34,351 nt of DNA from Bacteroidaceae bacterium (GTDB lineage: Bacteria; Bacteroidota; Bacteroidia; Bacteroidales; Bacteroidaceae), in assembly GCA_024401095.1 (NCBI GenBank), contig JAKSLR010000031.1, positions 1-34,351 on the forward strand, written 5' to 3'. Shown one piece after another: positions 1 to 8,147 of this stretch. A program made the translations under genes and the position numbers. A model generated the notes under the pieces. That model was not told the DNA's origin and did no database searches. It saw only the letters and a list, made by a program, of their open reading frames with translations. How positions within the stretch are numbered: the first letter of the stretch is position 1; each line of letters opens with the position of its first letter.

Positions 1-625
1 CAATGTTCTGGTTACGGTTGATTTCCTGGTTGTTGAATGCGAAGTGCTTCTGAGAAACACCAACGCCCTGGCTCTGTACACCACGGGTGTAAGCAGCTGC
101 CATCTTACCAGAGAGGATAGGGTCCTCTGAGAAGTACTCGAAGTTACGACCGCAAAGAGGGTTACGGTGAATGTTCTGACCAGGAGCCAACAGTACGTCA
201 GCACCATACTCCAAAACCTCATTACCCATAGCCTTCAACAATTCCTCTACCATAGGAGTATCCCAAGTACATGCCAATACAGTACCTACAGGGAAACCAG
301 TACAATAGAAAGTCTTGTCGGTACCTGGACGGGTAGGATTGATACGCAAACCTGCAGGGCCATCAGACAATACAGTTGAAGGAATACCCAGACGAGCAAT
401 CTTCTTGGTTGTACCTGCAGCACCAGGAACAAGAGTCTCATCAGAACCTGTAGGGATTGCAGAGAAGCCCATAGAACCCCAACCGTTACCAACGCAGAGG
501 TCTGCCTTCTCTTCCAGGGTCATTGCCTTGAGAACTTCATCAATGTTGTTCTCAGTCAATTTTACCTGTGCGCTTGCACCAACTGCCATCAGCATGGCGC
601 TAGCAAAAAGGAAAAATTTTTTCAT
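1..625 (-). CDS. Glycoside hydrolase family 3 beta-glucosidase-like, N-terminal part (runs off window)
   Basis: This is the 5' end of a minus-strand gene; 208 codons are visible and the frame is open to the window edge. The ATG at 625 begins a typical Sec signal peptide ([20 protein letters not shown]), so the product is exported. Family 3 hallmarks of the N-terminal TIM barrel follow in order: a helix with [10 protein letters not shown], the LSDGPAGLR segment, a long stretch with [11 protein letters not shown], and the KHF(A)xNNQE region that contacts the substrate in GH3 enzymes. The catalytic Asp and the second domain would lie beyond the edge. Bacteroidales GH3 enzymes of this kind release glucose or xylose from plant glycans in the periplasm. 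The gene follows the 688-6175 signalling operon on the same strand after 62 bases. I see no TAnnTTTG box in that gap, so read-through from the operon is possible. Substrate cannot be told from this part. Confidence 0.9.
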   Translation of the reverse strand, partial: MKKFFLFASAMLMAVGASAQVKLTENNIDEVLKAMTLEEKADLCVGNGWGSMGFSAIPTGSDETLVPGAAGTTKKIARLGIPSTVLSDGPAGLRINPTRPGTDKTFYCTGFPVGTVLACTWDTPMVEELLKAMGNEVLEYGADVLLAPGQNIHRNPLCGRNFEYFSEDPILSGKMAAAYTRGVQSQGVGVSQKHFAFNNQEINRNQNI

Positions 626-687
626 TTTGGTTAATTAATTAAGTTAATAATAAAGTTTTATACATTTGTATATTCTTTCGTTTTGTC

Positions 688-1563
688 TTATAATGCCAGA
701 CGCATACCTATATTGCTGGCCTTCCAGTCGGCTCTTACATTGCTTCTCAAGAATGCATGACATTGATCTCCAATGCTTCGGAAACTTCCTCCACGTATTA
801 CTTTCCAACTGTTGTCTGCTTCTGTCACATAATCGGGTCTCCAGTCATTTTCGGTAAATTCCCAGACATTTCCGCCCATATCGTAGAATCCTAGCTCGTT
901 TGGAGCAAGTTGCCCAACAGGTAAGGTGTGAAGCTGAGGTTCTTCTTCCATTGTGCTGATACTTACAGTAGTTTCGTCAAATTGATCTGATCCTATGTAT
1001 TTGTAGCCCATCGACTTATTGCCACCTCGGGCAGCATATTCCCATTCCTCTTCGGTTGGATAGCGGAATGGCAATCCTGTAAGCTCCTTTAATTGTTCCA
1101 TGAAATTATAGCCATCTACCCAGCTTATATTTTCTACAGGTCGCTTTGGGTCTGGGTAATAGGCATTGCAGCTGGTTCCCATTATGAGTGAGTATTCTTC
1201 TTGCGTAACTTCATATCTTCCTAAATAGAAGTTGCCAACAATTTCTTCAAACTGAGGCATGGCCGATTGGTTCTCAGCGTTGGAATCCAGCGGTTCTCCC
1301 ATTAAAAAGGATCCTCCTTCCACATAGATCATGTTGTTTAAAATCTGATAGAGTACTTCTTTCAGCTCTTGAGAAATGGTATCATTAATATTTGGAATGA
1401 ACTCATTGGCACGCAAAGGAGTGGATGCAGAATGATAATGGACAATAGGTTGAGACCAGTCTTTCATGTTCTCTCTTGTCGATGTATTGTTTTCTGACTG
1501 GTTTGCCGTGCAACTCATGAACAGAAATAGAGATGGAATAACTATGGATAATAACTGTTTCAT
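688..1563 (-). CDS. Formylglycine-generating-enzyme-like (SUMF1/FGE-sulfatase fold) lipoprotein
   Basis: 291 residues. The N-terminus has a lipobox (FMSC, Cys18), so this is a predicted lipoprotein. From about residue 78 the FGE-sulfatase domain is clear: GGSFLMGEP, YEVTQEEY, PVENISW, RYPTEEEWEYAARGG, LGFYDMGGNVWEFTEN and the closing RGGSF...RSNVR...GMRLAL. True FGEs use two cysteines in the last motif. Here the first position is Ser (about S263) and only the second Cys (about C268) remains, so the canonical sulfatase-maturing reaction is unlikely, and a binding or signalling-partner role is possible. Its ATG overlaps the TGA of the kinase gene upstream (ATGA at 1560-1563), which implies translational coupling and a shared role with the two kinases. 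No sulfatase gene is in the window. The family call is secure; the function is not. Confidence 0.85.
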   Translation of the reverse strand: MKQLLSIVIPSLFLFMSCTANQSENNTSTRENMKDWSQPIVHYHSASTPLRANEFIPNINDTISQELKEVLYQILNNMIYVEGGSFLMGEPLDSNAENQSAMPQFEEIVGNFYLGRYEVTQEEYSLIMGTSCNAYYPDPKRPVENISWVDGYNFMEQLKELTGLPFRYPTEEEWEYAARGGNKSMGYKYIGSDQFDETTVSISTMEEEPQLHTLPVGQLAPNELGFYDMGGNVWEFTENDWRPDYVTEADNSWKVIRGGSFRSIGDQCHAFLRSNVRADWKASNIGMRLAL

Positions 1564-3896
1564 TCCTTTTCCTCCTTCTTTATAAGGATACCAATACGAG
1601 TACCCCCTTCGCTATTGCTGTCCAATGATAATTGAGCATTCATGTTCCATGCTATTGCATTGGCTATATTCAGGTTTAATCCCATTTTGAGATCAAAGTT
1701 TTTTTGCTCTAAAAAGCGTTGCTGGATCAGTTTTGCATACTCTTTGTCAATACCTTTGCCATTGTCCGAGATGTATAGTTCCACATCGTCTTTTGCCTTG
1801 TTTGTAACATATCCCATCTTTATGGCTTTGCCATTACCGAAACGGATGGCATTTTCCATCAGGATATCAAGCATCTGTTCTATGCGAAGTTTATCGGCCA
1901 TCACACAGAGTTTTTCGTCTGCCTGTAGCACTGTCTCTATCTCTATAGGTGAAGAGTATGTTTCTTTCCATCGCTGCTGCAATTCTCTGAATAGTGTGGC
2001 TACGTTGATTGGCTGAATGTCCATTTTCACACGTCCGCTTTCCATTCGCACCAATTCTAATATCTTATTTACGATACTCATTAGTGTATGTCCCTCTTCA
2101 TTCAGCTCCTTGACTGTCTGTATATACTCTGCCGTAGTGTGTCTTGCTGTTTTTTCAGACAGGATATCGCTGTATTTTAAGATCTTGTTCAGAGGAACGC
2201 TAATGTAGTCTCTAAGATCTGTCAGGAATTTTTCCTTCAGCTCCAATGCAATGGCTTTCTTTTGAGCTTCCTTGACCTGATTCTCTCGTTCCACAATGTC
2301 GTCTGCGTCTATAATCAGTCCATTTGCTTCTAGCATGTCATGTCTTTTAGTGACTTTGTAGCGTAGCTGGAGCCAGTGAAAACTGAAGCCTCTGTCAAGT
2401 GTGAAAGGGAAAGTGAAGGAGTATTCACCTTCTGTATTGATACTTTTGCGTGCCTTTTCTACCAGTCCTATATAGCTAGGTTTAATCATTAATGCAATTT
2501 TATTGAATGCATCTAGTCCTTCTGGGAAGAGCAGGTTGTTGATGCTGTTCTCTCCCAGGATAAGTCCGTGTATCTTATCATAATGGAATGTGCAGGAATT
2601 TACACCCAGAAAGACCAGGTTCCCGTATTCTTTATCATACAGCAGTTGTTCTCTGATTTCCTTGTTTTTCTTTTCTATTTTACGGTTCCAGATGACAATG
2701 GTTAAGATAACAATGAGTGATATGGTGACAAGGACGCCTACTATTAGTGCCCAGTAAAGAGTTGGATGCTGAATCTGGAATGGAGCATTGACAATGGTAT
2801 ATTTCTTAGCCAATTCATGATACTGGTTTTCATATTCTGGCTGCCTTTCTAGAAGGGCTGGCCAGTTGATCATGCGTTTTTGCTGATGGATTCCTATAGG
2901 TAATTTAAGAATATCTTCTCCGTTTATGACTCTTACGGCATAAGATACCATGTCTTTTGCGATGTCTTCCATTGGGCAGAAATAACCTGCAGCAAAACTG
3001 TTATTGGAATTTCCGAAATCTACATTGACAACTGTGAACTGCGGAAAGCCTGTACTGATGGCTATTCCGTTGGCATATAGGTCCTTCTTTACAACAAGCG
3101 ATGGGTAATATCTACTGTATTTCAGCATATTCTGGGTTCGCTCCTTTCCGTAGTCTGCATAGCCTTCCAATGAATCATTACGGCCCACGTTTCGCTCTGG
3201 CTCTTGAAGAGAATAGACCATGACAATAGTTTTGTCTTTGAGTCGTCCATTCAAGCTGTTGTAGTCCAGATACATGTCGTGGAAATCAGTATTGTCTAAG
3301 AATTCCTCCGATGCGATGCTCTTCCTAAGTTCTTCTCTGAAATGCATTTCACCTTCATTGAAATCCATTTCAATTTCTATCAGGTTATTCTTGCTGAGTT
3401 CAGAAGCGATGCGTATGTTTTCCTTGAAATCCAGAGGGTCAATCAGACAGGCTGCCCGATATCCTTTCAGTAATTTCCCTATACCAAAATCTCCCTTTTC
3501 TGGCATATGTATATTGCCTAAAATCAGAGGTTTTTCCTTAAGGAAATTATCTTCAGATGTCAGTAGCGTCAGTGCTCCTAGGTCATCGTCCAGGAGAATC
3601 ATGTCAGGATCCAGTTTTTTCAAGATTCTTAACATGGACTCCCTTTTATCAAGGTCTATGGTTCCCTTGTAAATGTCCATGTAATAGGTGGATAAATCCA
3701 CATCTATTCTTTCTTTCTCAAATTCTTCCAGAGCTACTTTATTGAAGCGTTGGTAGCTTTCCTGCAAGGCATCGTAAGTATGAATGAGGGCTATTTTGTA
3801 TGGACGACCTTCTGGATGACGCTTCATGCTGCCTTGGCAAGAGCAGAGAATGAGTGTCACGAGGGCAACAGTGATGATAGAGAACCATTTTTTCAT
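1560..3896 (-). CDS. Sensor kinase homologue lacking the phospho-accepting His (pseudo-histidine kinase) with periplasmic binding-protein-like sensor
   Basis: 778 residues. A signal sequence ends in a lipobox (CSC, Cys20). Residues ~30-370 form a two-lobed substrate-binding-protein-like sensor (start ...PYKIALIHTYD..., then LDPDMILLDDD). A single membrane helix follows at ~378-402, then a PAS-like region and a kinase core. In the H-box the sequence reads LTDLRDYISVPLNKI: where the upstream paralogue has SHDIRTPL, this protein has Asp563 in place of the His. The ATP-binding part keeps the N-box (MENAIRF), G1 (DNGKGID) and a G2-like GLNLNIAN. It therefore may bind ATP but should not autophosphorylate in the usual way. 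It overlaps the upstream kinase by ATGA (3893-3896) and the FGE-like gene by ATGA. It probably modulates its neighbour by heterodimer formation (inference). No receiver or DNA-binding domain is present. Confidence 0.88.
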   Translation of the reverse strand: MKKWFSIITVALVTLILCSCQGSMKRHPEGRPYKIALIHTYDALQESYQRFNKVALEEFEKERIDVDLSTYYMDIYKGTIDLDKRESMLRILKKLDPDMILLDDDLGALTLLTSEDNFLKEKPLILGNIHMPEKGDFGIGKLLKGYRAACLIDPLDFKENIRIASELSKNNLIEIEMDFNEGEMHFREELRKSIASEEFLDNTDFHDMYLDYNSLNGRLKDKTIVMVYSLQEPERNVGRNDSLEGYADYGKERTQNMLKYSRYYPSLVVKKDLYANGIAISTGFPQFTVVNVDFGNSNNSFAAGYFCPMEDIAKDMVSYAVRVINGEDILKLPIGIHQQKRMINWPALLERQPEYENQYHELAKKYTIVNAPFQIQHPTLYWALIVGVLVTISLIVILTIVIWNRKIEKKNKEIREQLLYDKEYGNLVFLGVNSCTFHYDKIHGLILGENSINNLLFPEGLDAFNKIALMIKPSYIGLVEKARKSINTEGEYSFTFPFTLDRGFSFHWLQLRYKVTKRHDMLEANGLIIDADDIVERENQVKEAQKKAIALELKEKFLTDLRDYISVPLNKILKYSDILSEKTARHTTAEYIQTVKELNEEGHTLMSIVNKILELVRMESGRVKMDIQPINVATLFRELQQRWKETYSSPIEIETVLQADEKLCVMADKLRIEQMLDILMENAIRFGNGKAIKMGYVTNKAKDDVELYISDNGKGIDKEYAKLIQQRFLEQKNFDLKMGLNLNIANAIAWNMNAQLSLDSNSEGGTRIGILIKKEEKE

Positions 3897-6175
3897 GCTG
3901 CACCTCCTTCCTTTTCATTTTTCAGGAATGCTGAGAATCGGCTTCCCTTTCCTAAATCGCTGGCTACTTTTACATGACCTCCATGTTGTTCAATGATAGT
4001 CTTGCAGATATTCAGACCCATACCTGTTCCTTTGTGTGTCTCAGCCGTTTTGTAATATCGGTCAAAGACGGTGTCCAGGTTTTCTTTGGCAATACCCACA
4101 CCAGTATCTTGTACATACAGCTCAATTTCATCCGTGGCAACTCGCCAGCCAAGGGTTATCGTGCCGTCCGGGGTGAACTTGAATGCATTGCTCAGGAAGT
4201 TGTTCAATACTTCCTGTATTCTGTTCATGTCTATGTTCAAGGTCAGACTGGAATCCCAGTCTTGCTGTTCACAGAGCACCAGATGCTTAGGACAAAGAAT
4301 TTTGTTGTTGACCCATACTTGATGGATCAGCTTACTGATGTTTACTTCTTCAAAATGGAACTTGAAGACTCCGATTTCTGATTTTTCATCCAGAATATCA
4401 CTGATCATTGTTTCCAGCATAAGGCTGTTCTGCTTGATGATGTCTGCATATTCCATTCGTTCTTCCTCTACCAGCAGATCACCTTCTGCAGCCATGATGT
4501 CTGCAAATCCTACGATTGCACCCAATGGAGTTCGTATATCGTGGCTCATATTGGCCATGATTGTTTCTTTGATGTTTACAAGCTCCTGATTCTCATTCGT
4601 CTTAAGAATGGTTTCTTCATTTCTTTTTTGGGTATCAATGTTCATGCTGACACCTTCAATATGTCTTTCCTTACGGTTTTTGTCTGTTATGTTGTAGATG
4701 AGTTCATACCAGTGATAGTTTTCCCGGTCATAGGCTATCTGCATACGTACCATGTGCTTGCCGTTTGGTTCTTCTATGTTTAAGATACGGTTAAACTGTT
4801 CCTGATGGTCAGGATGTATAAAGGTACGGAAATTTCTTATAGAAGTTTTAAGGTTACTTCCTACCTGATAGACATAACCGTCTTTCACTTGCCAAATGGT
4901 TGTCATGGATTGGCCCAGTGCAAGTTCTCTTTTTCTATTGTTTTCTGCCAATTCATGCAGCATCTTTCTTTGCTTCCTGTTTTTTGCTGTAATGAGCAGA
5001 TAGGTGAGTAGTGCCAGTATTAGCATTCCCAATATTGTCACTCCCATAATAATCAGTCCGTAAAGAATAGGGTGCTTCACGTGGAAAGGTACGTTGATAA
5101 TAGTGAACTTTTCTTGATAATCGTCAAGTTTCAAGTTTAGTTTTTCCATGGCTCTGTAGTCCATGTAGTACCCTTTCTTGTGTTCTGTAAGTGGCAAGAG
5201 GCTTAATGAAGTCCCTCTTAAAATCTCTGCAGCATAGTGAACTTCGTCTTGGATCTGTGTTTCCAAGGAGGTGAAATAACCTGCCAGGAATCGTGGGTGC
5301 TTGCTGCCAAACAGTTCATTGACAGCTGTAAACTGTGGAGCTTCAGATCTGTCTATGAATGTATTGCTTGTAGTTGACCATCGAAGCTGAAGGTGTTTGG
5401 CGTATTTGGCATTCAGAATGGCATTGTCCATGATTAAAGTACGGTCTGACTCTGTACTGTCTGTGGAATTGATTTCCGGATGGGCTGCAGAAAGCGTCAG
5501 AATATAGGTCTTGGTATTGTCATGTAGCCTAAGTGTGGACATTTTGCTGATGCTTTGGTCCACATCATGAACCATACCCAATTCTTGGACTGCCTTTGTT
5601 AGTGCTTCCTTTCGATATTCGTCTTCATCATGAATACTGAGTACAGTGTAGATGAGATTGGCTCCTGTCAGTTCTTTAATCAGGCGGAGATTTTCCTTGA
5701 GGTCTGGTGTGTCCAGGAATCCTGTGATGTTTTTGTATTTTCCAGGGTTATAATCACCCAGATAATTGACACCACCAAATACGATGGGAGCACGTGTGGC
5801 CCAGGCACTGTCGCTCATAACGGAATGAAACATGTCATCATCGTTGATTATGATTACTTCCGGGTCTTCTTTTTGTGTATCGATGTATTTGGTCAGGTAG
5901 TCCCACATGATGTTTGCTCTGTTCATGTGGGGCATTTCGCCATTCAGGAATTCCAATTCTACATTCAGGCCTTCTTCTTGAAAGGCTTTATTGTATAATT
6001 CTGTTGCTTTTTGGGTTTGTTCGCTTTCCGTAGAGTAGCTTTGTAGAATCAAGACTTTGTGGGGTCTCTCTAAAGGGACATCTGATTCTTGACAAGACAC
6101 AAATGCCAGAGCAAAAAAGAAAAATAAGGCGATGTGAAGTAGGCTTTTTTGTTCTTGCATGGTGTGTTTTTTCAT
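3893..6175 (-). CDS. Sensor histidine kinase with periplasmic substrate-binding-protein-like sensor domain
   Basis: 760 residues from the ATG at 6175. An upstream in-frame TTG at 6214 lies in the promoter and is not the start. The signal sequence ends in a lipobox (FVSC, Cys28). A periplasmic sensor resembling ABC-type substrate-binding proteins follows (HKVLILQSYS..., EDPEVIIINDDD, APIVFGGVNYLG), then a membrane helix (LYGLIIMGVTILGMLILALL), a PAS-like domain and a full kinase core. The H-box is MSHDIRTPLGAI (His545), the N-box NNFLSNAFKFTPDG, G1 DTGVGIA and G2 GTGMGLNICKTI. It is thus a competent kinase by motif, unlike its downstream partner. It heads the three-gene operon. No response regulator lies in the window, so its phosphoryl target is unknown. 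A second in-frame ATG at 6160 is an alternative start, because the promoter leaves almost no leader for 6175. Confidence 0.92.
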   Translation of the reverse strand: MKKHTMQEQKSLLHIALFFFFALAFVSCQESDVPLERPHKVLILQSYSTESEQTQKATELYNKAFQEEGLNVELEFLNGEMPHMNRANIMWDYLTKYIDTQKEDPEVIIINDDDMFHSVMSDSAWATRAPIVFGGVNYLGDYNPGKYKNITGFLDTPDLKENLRLIKELTGANLIYTVLSIHDEDEYRKEALTKAVQELGMVHDVDQSISKMSTLRLHDNTKTYILTLSAAHPEINSTDSTESDRTLIMDNAILNAKYAKHLQLRWSTTSNTFIDRSEAPQFTAVNELFGSKHPRFLAGYFTSLETQIQDEVHYAAEILRGTSLSLLPLTEHKKGYYMDYRAMEKLNLKLDDYQEKFTIINVPFHVKHPILYGLIIMGVTILGMLILALLTYLLITAKNRKQRKMLHELAENNRKRELALGQSMTTIWQVKDGYVYQVGSNLKTSIRNFRTFIHPDHQEQFNRILNIEEPNGKHMVRMQIAYDRENYHWYELIYNITDKNRKERHIEGVSMNIDTQKRNEETILKTNENQELVNIKETIMANMSHDIRTPLGAIVGFADIMAAEGDLLVEEERMEYADIIKQNSLMLETMISDILDEKSEIGVFKFHFEEVNISKLIHQVWVNNKILCPKHLVLCEQQDWDSSLTLNIDMNRIQEVLNNFLSNAFKFTPDGTITLGWRVATDEIELYVQDTGVGIAKENLDTVFDRYYKTAETHKGTGMGLNICKTIIEQHGGHVKVASDLGKGSRFSAFLKNEKEGGAA

Positions 6176-6184
6176 TATTCTGTA

Positions 6185-6215
6185 CAAAATTAGTATAATT
6201 TTGCTAAAAAACAAA
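6185..6215 (-). promoter_or_regulatory. Bacteroidetes-type promoter of the sensor kinase operon
   Basis: Reading the minus strand, TTTG (6215-6212) and TAATTTTG (6192-6185) are separated by 19 bases, the spacing expected for -33/-7 boxes of the Bacteroidetes primary sigma factor. The predicted start of transcription is within about 5 bases of the ATG at 6175, implying a nearly leaderless mRNA or use of the ATG at 6160. Confidence 0.6.
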
Positions 6216-6235
6216 ACGAAAAAATGAAAAAACGA

Positions 6236-6267
6236 TTGACGTGTTGGTGAAAAATAGTGTATATTTG
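6236..6267 (+). promoter_or_regulatory. Promoter of the SDR gene
   Basis: TATATTTG at 6260-6267 fits the TAnnTTTG -7 box. A TTGAC at 6236-6240 could be the -33 element with slightly long spacing. The mRNA leader would be about 70 bases. It is divergent from the kinase-operon promoter. Confidence 0.5.
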
Positions 6268-6339
6268 CAACAACTCAGCAAATTGATTTGTTGACATTGC
6301 AAATTCGCTACTAAATTTATACATTAATACTTATCAATT

Positions 6340-7113
6340 ATGAAAAATTATTTTGATTTCAAAGGCCGAGTAGCATTGGTTACAGGTTGTTCTACTGGTC
6401 TTGGTGTTCAGATGGCAAAGGCTCTGGCAAGCCAGGGTTGTAATATCGTTCCTATTGCTCGCCGTATGGAGAAGCTTCAGGAAGTGTCAGCCATGTTGGA
6501 AAAGGAATACGGTGTAGAGGCTTATCCTATCCGTTGCGACATTACCGATACAGAAATGGTTGACAAGACTGTGAAAGAAGCTTTGGAGCATTTCGGCAGA
6601 ATCGATATCTTGATTAACAATGCTGGTACAGGTGCTGTTGCTCCTGCAGAAGACATTACTGATGAGCAGTTTGCTAATGAAATGAACATTGATTTGTTCG
6701 GTTCATTTAAGGTCGCTCGTGCTGTTGCAAAATATGCGATGATTCCTGCTAAGTTCGGCCGTATTATCAATATTGCTTCTATGTATGGTCTGGTAGGAAA
6801 CAAGATTGCTCCTGCTTCACCATATCATGCTGCAAAGGGTGGTGTTGTTAACTTGACTCGTGCTTTGGCTGCAGAGTGGGGTAAATATGGTATTACTTGC
6901 AACTGTATCTGTCCTGGATATTTCGTTACTCCATTGACTAAGGAAACTCTTGACAGTGAGTGGTTCCAGGCTTATGCAAAGAATGCTATTCCTGAGGAGC
7001 GCTATGGTAATGAAGGTGAACTTGACACTGCTGCTTTGTTCCTTTCTTCACCAGCTTCTACTTATGTAAACGGTATTATGGTACCTGTTGACGGTGGTTA
7101 TACCTGTATTTAA
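6340..7113 (+). CDS. SDR-family oxidoreductase, gluconate 5-dehydrogenase-like
   Basis: 257 residues, the usual length of a classical short-chain dehydrogenase. The NAD(P)-binding TGCSTGLG is near residue 15, and DITD and NNAGTG are present. The catalytic triad is visible as Ser147 (NIASMYG), Tyr162 and Lys166 (YHAAKGG). The C-terminal MVPVDGGYTCI is typical of the gluconate 5-dehydrogenase / KduD-like branch, which interconverts keto-gluconates and gluconates in sugar-acid metabolism. Basic residues after the first strand (ARRMEKL) suggest NADP use. The gene is monocistronic, with its own promoter upstream and a terminator at 7160-7196. No other sugar-acid gene is near, so the substrate is not fixed by context. 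Codons are strongly biased to T-ending forms, like the mmd operon, which hints at high expression. Confidence 0.9.
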   Translation: MKNYFDFKGRVALVTGCSTGLGVQMAKALASQGCNIVPIARRMEKLQEVSAMLEKEYGVEAYPIRCDITDTEMVDKTVKEALEHFGRIDILINNAGTGAVAPAEDITDEQFANEMNIDLFGSFKVARAVAKYAMIPAKFGRIINIASMYGLVGNKIAPASPYHAAKGGVVNLTRALAAEWGKYGITCNCICPGYFVTPLTKETLDSEWFQAYAKNAIPEERYGNEGELDTAALFLSSPASTYVNGIMVPVDGGYTCI

Positions 7114-7159
7114 AGTATAGCTTTACATAAAGCTAATAATCGTTTAATTATTAATAATA

Positions 7160-7196
7160 AAGCATCTCAGTTATAGTGATATACTGAGATGCTTTT
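7160..7196. terminator. Bidirectional terminator between convergent SDR and pantothenate kinase genes
   Basis: An 11-bp perfect stem (AAGCATCTCAG at 7160-7170 with CTGAGATGCTT at 7184-7194) and a 13-base loop. It is followed by T-rich sequence on the plus strand and by an AT-rich tail on the minus strand, so it can serve both convergent genes. Confidence 0.8.
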
Positions 7197-7216
7197 ATTC
7201 ATTACTTTTCTGTCTT

Positions 7217-8014
7217 TTATTTTTCTGCTAAAGCTGCACCAATGGCAGTACCAAATGGGGCTTCATCGGGGATAATGAAATTTATTTTATAGAGTTTTGA
7301 CACTAATTCCAAAAGTTGCTTACATTGTGGAATTTGAGTTACTCTACCAATGCATACAAAGTCTTTGATACCAAATCCTAATCCGGAGAAATAGGCCATG
7401 ACTCCAATGTTCTGTACTACCAGGTTCAGGAGGCCCAAGGCTGCATCTTCACGACTTGTCTGGCGATTACCTTTTCGGATATTTGAAGCAGTGATTCGTA
7501 AAGGGAAATTTGGGTCCACAGTACTAACCTCATCTAAATGAAGGTCAATATTTGCCAGGTTACCTTTGTCTGCTAAATTACAAATATAGGTTGAAGAATC
7601 ACCATAAAAGATCATCTTTGAAAGTCCTGCCAGTGTTCCACCGCCTAGTGCACTTCCACCGATGTGTTCATAATTGTTACCTTCTACTTTTACAAAAGAA
7701 GTTCCCGTTCCCATGCTTACAATGATGAACCTGTCCAGGCTACAAAAAAAACGGGCACCTTCGCTGTTTGCCTTAAATTCATCCACTATTACTGGCTGAT
7801 GGCCTAAAACCTGATAGTTGATCTTGTCCCGGCCTACTCCTGTAATCTTCACGGCTTCCACATCGGCTTCTTTATATCCGTGTTCGTAAAGGATATCCTG
7901 TATGACTTCCGGAGAAAATATCTCCCGAAGTATCTCAGAAAATACTATTTTATTTCCGCATACCCCAGCAACTTTTGTTGAGGTAATGCCTAAATCAATT
8001 CCTATTTTTATCAT
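7217..8014 (-). CDS. coaW: Type II pantothenate kinase
   Basis: 265 residues from the ATG at 8014. A TTG codon at 8026 extends the frame, but it lies inside the TATCTTTG promoter box, which rules it out. The protein has the actin-like ATPase fold of the Fumble/type II PanK family: phosphate-1 motif IGIDLGITSTKV at the start, the acidic VDEFKANSEGAR, then VSMGTGTSFV and HIGGSALGGGTLAGLS, and the C-terminal GTAIGAALA. It phosphorylates pantothenate in the first committed step of coenzyme A synthesis in the cytoplasm. Type II enzymes are usually insensitive to CoA feedback. It is divergent from the methylmalonyl-CoA decarboxylase operon, so CoA supply and a CoA-ester pathway sit back to back. 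Whether they are co-regulated is not shown by the sequence. Confidence 0.9.
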   Translation of the reverse strand: MIKIGIDLGITSTKVAGVCGNKIVFSEILREIFSPEVIQDILYEHGYKEADVEAVKITGVGRDKINYQVLGHQPVIVDEFKANSEGARFFCSLDRFIIVSMGTGTSFVKVEGNNYEHIGGSALGGGTLAGLSKMIFYGDSSTYICNLADKGNLANIDLHLDEVSTVDPNFPLRITASNIRKGNRQTSREDAALGLLNLVVQNIGVMAYFSGLGFGIKDFVCIGRVTQIPQCKQLLELVSKLYKINFIIPDEAPFGTAIGAALAEK

Positions 8015-8023
8015 AATTGGGCG

Positions 8024-8031
8024 CAAAGATA
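8024..8031 (-). promoter_or_regulatory. -7 promoter box of the pantothenate kinase gene
   Basis: TATCTTTG on the minus strand, ten bases upstream of the ATG at 8014. It overlaps the alternative TTG codon and so decides the start. Confidence 0.6.
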
Positions 8032-8095
8032 TTCTTTTTTTACATCAAGGTATCAAAAAAGTCTTGTTAAAATTCGTTTCTTGGTATTTTTACAG

Positions 8096-8103
8096 TAAAT
8101 TTG
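8096..8103 (+). promoter_or_regulatory. -7 promoter box of the mmd operon
   Basis: TAAATTTG, a perfect TAnnTTTG box, 44 bases upstream of the mmdA ATG at 8148. No convincing -33 TTTG at standard spacing is seen. Confidence 0.55.
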
Positions 8104-8147
8104 CGTGATTTTTAAATGATTTAAACTTTAATTTACATAAATCAATT

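Noticed and set aside
688..1563. Sulfatase-activating formylglycine-generating enzyme
   Set aside because: One of the two active-site cysteines is missing and no sulfatase is encoded nearby.
6176..6214. TTG start at 6214 for the sensor kinase
   Set aside because: It lies within the -33/-7 promoter pair and adds a non-signal-like segment.
8015..8026. TTG start for the pantothenate kinase
   Set aside because: The TTG lies within the TATCTTTG promoter box; the ATG at 8014 gives the normal family N-terminus.
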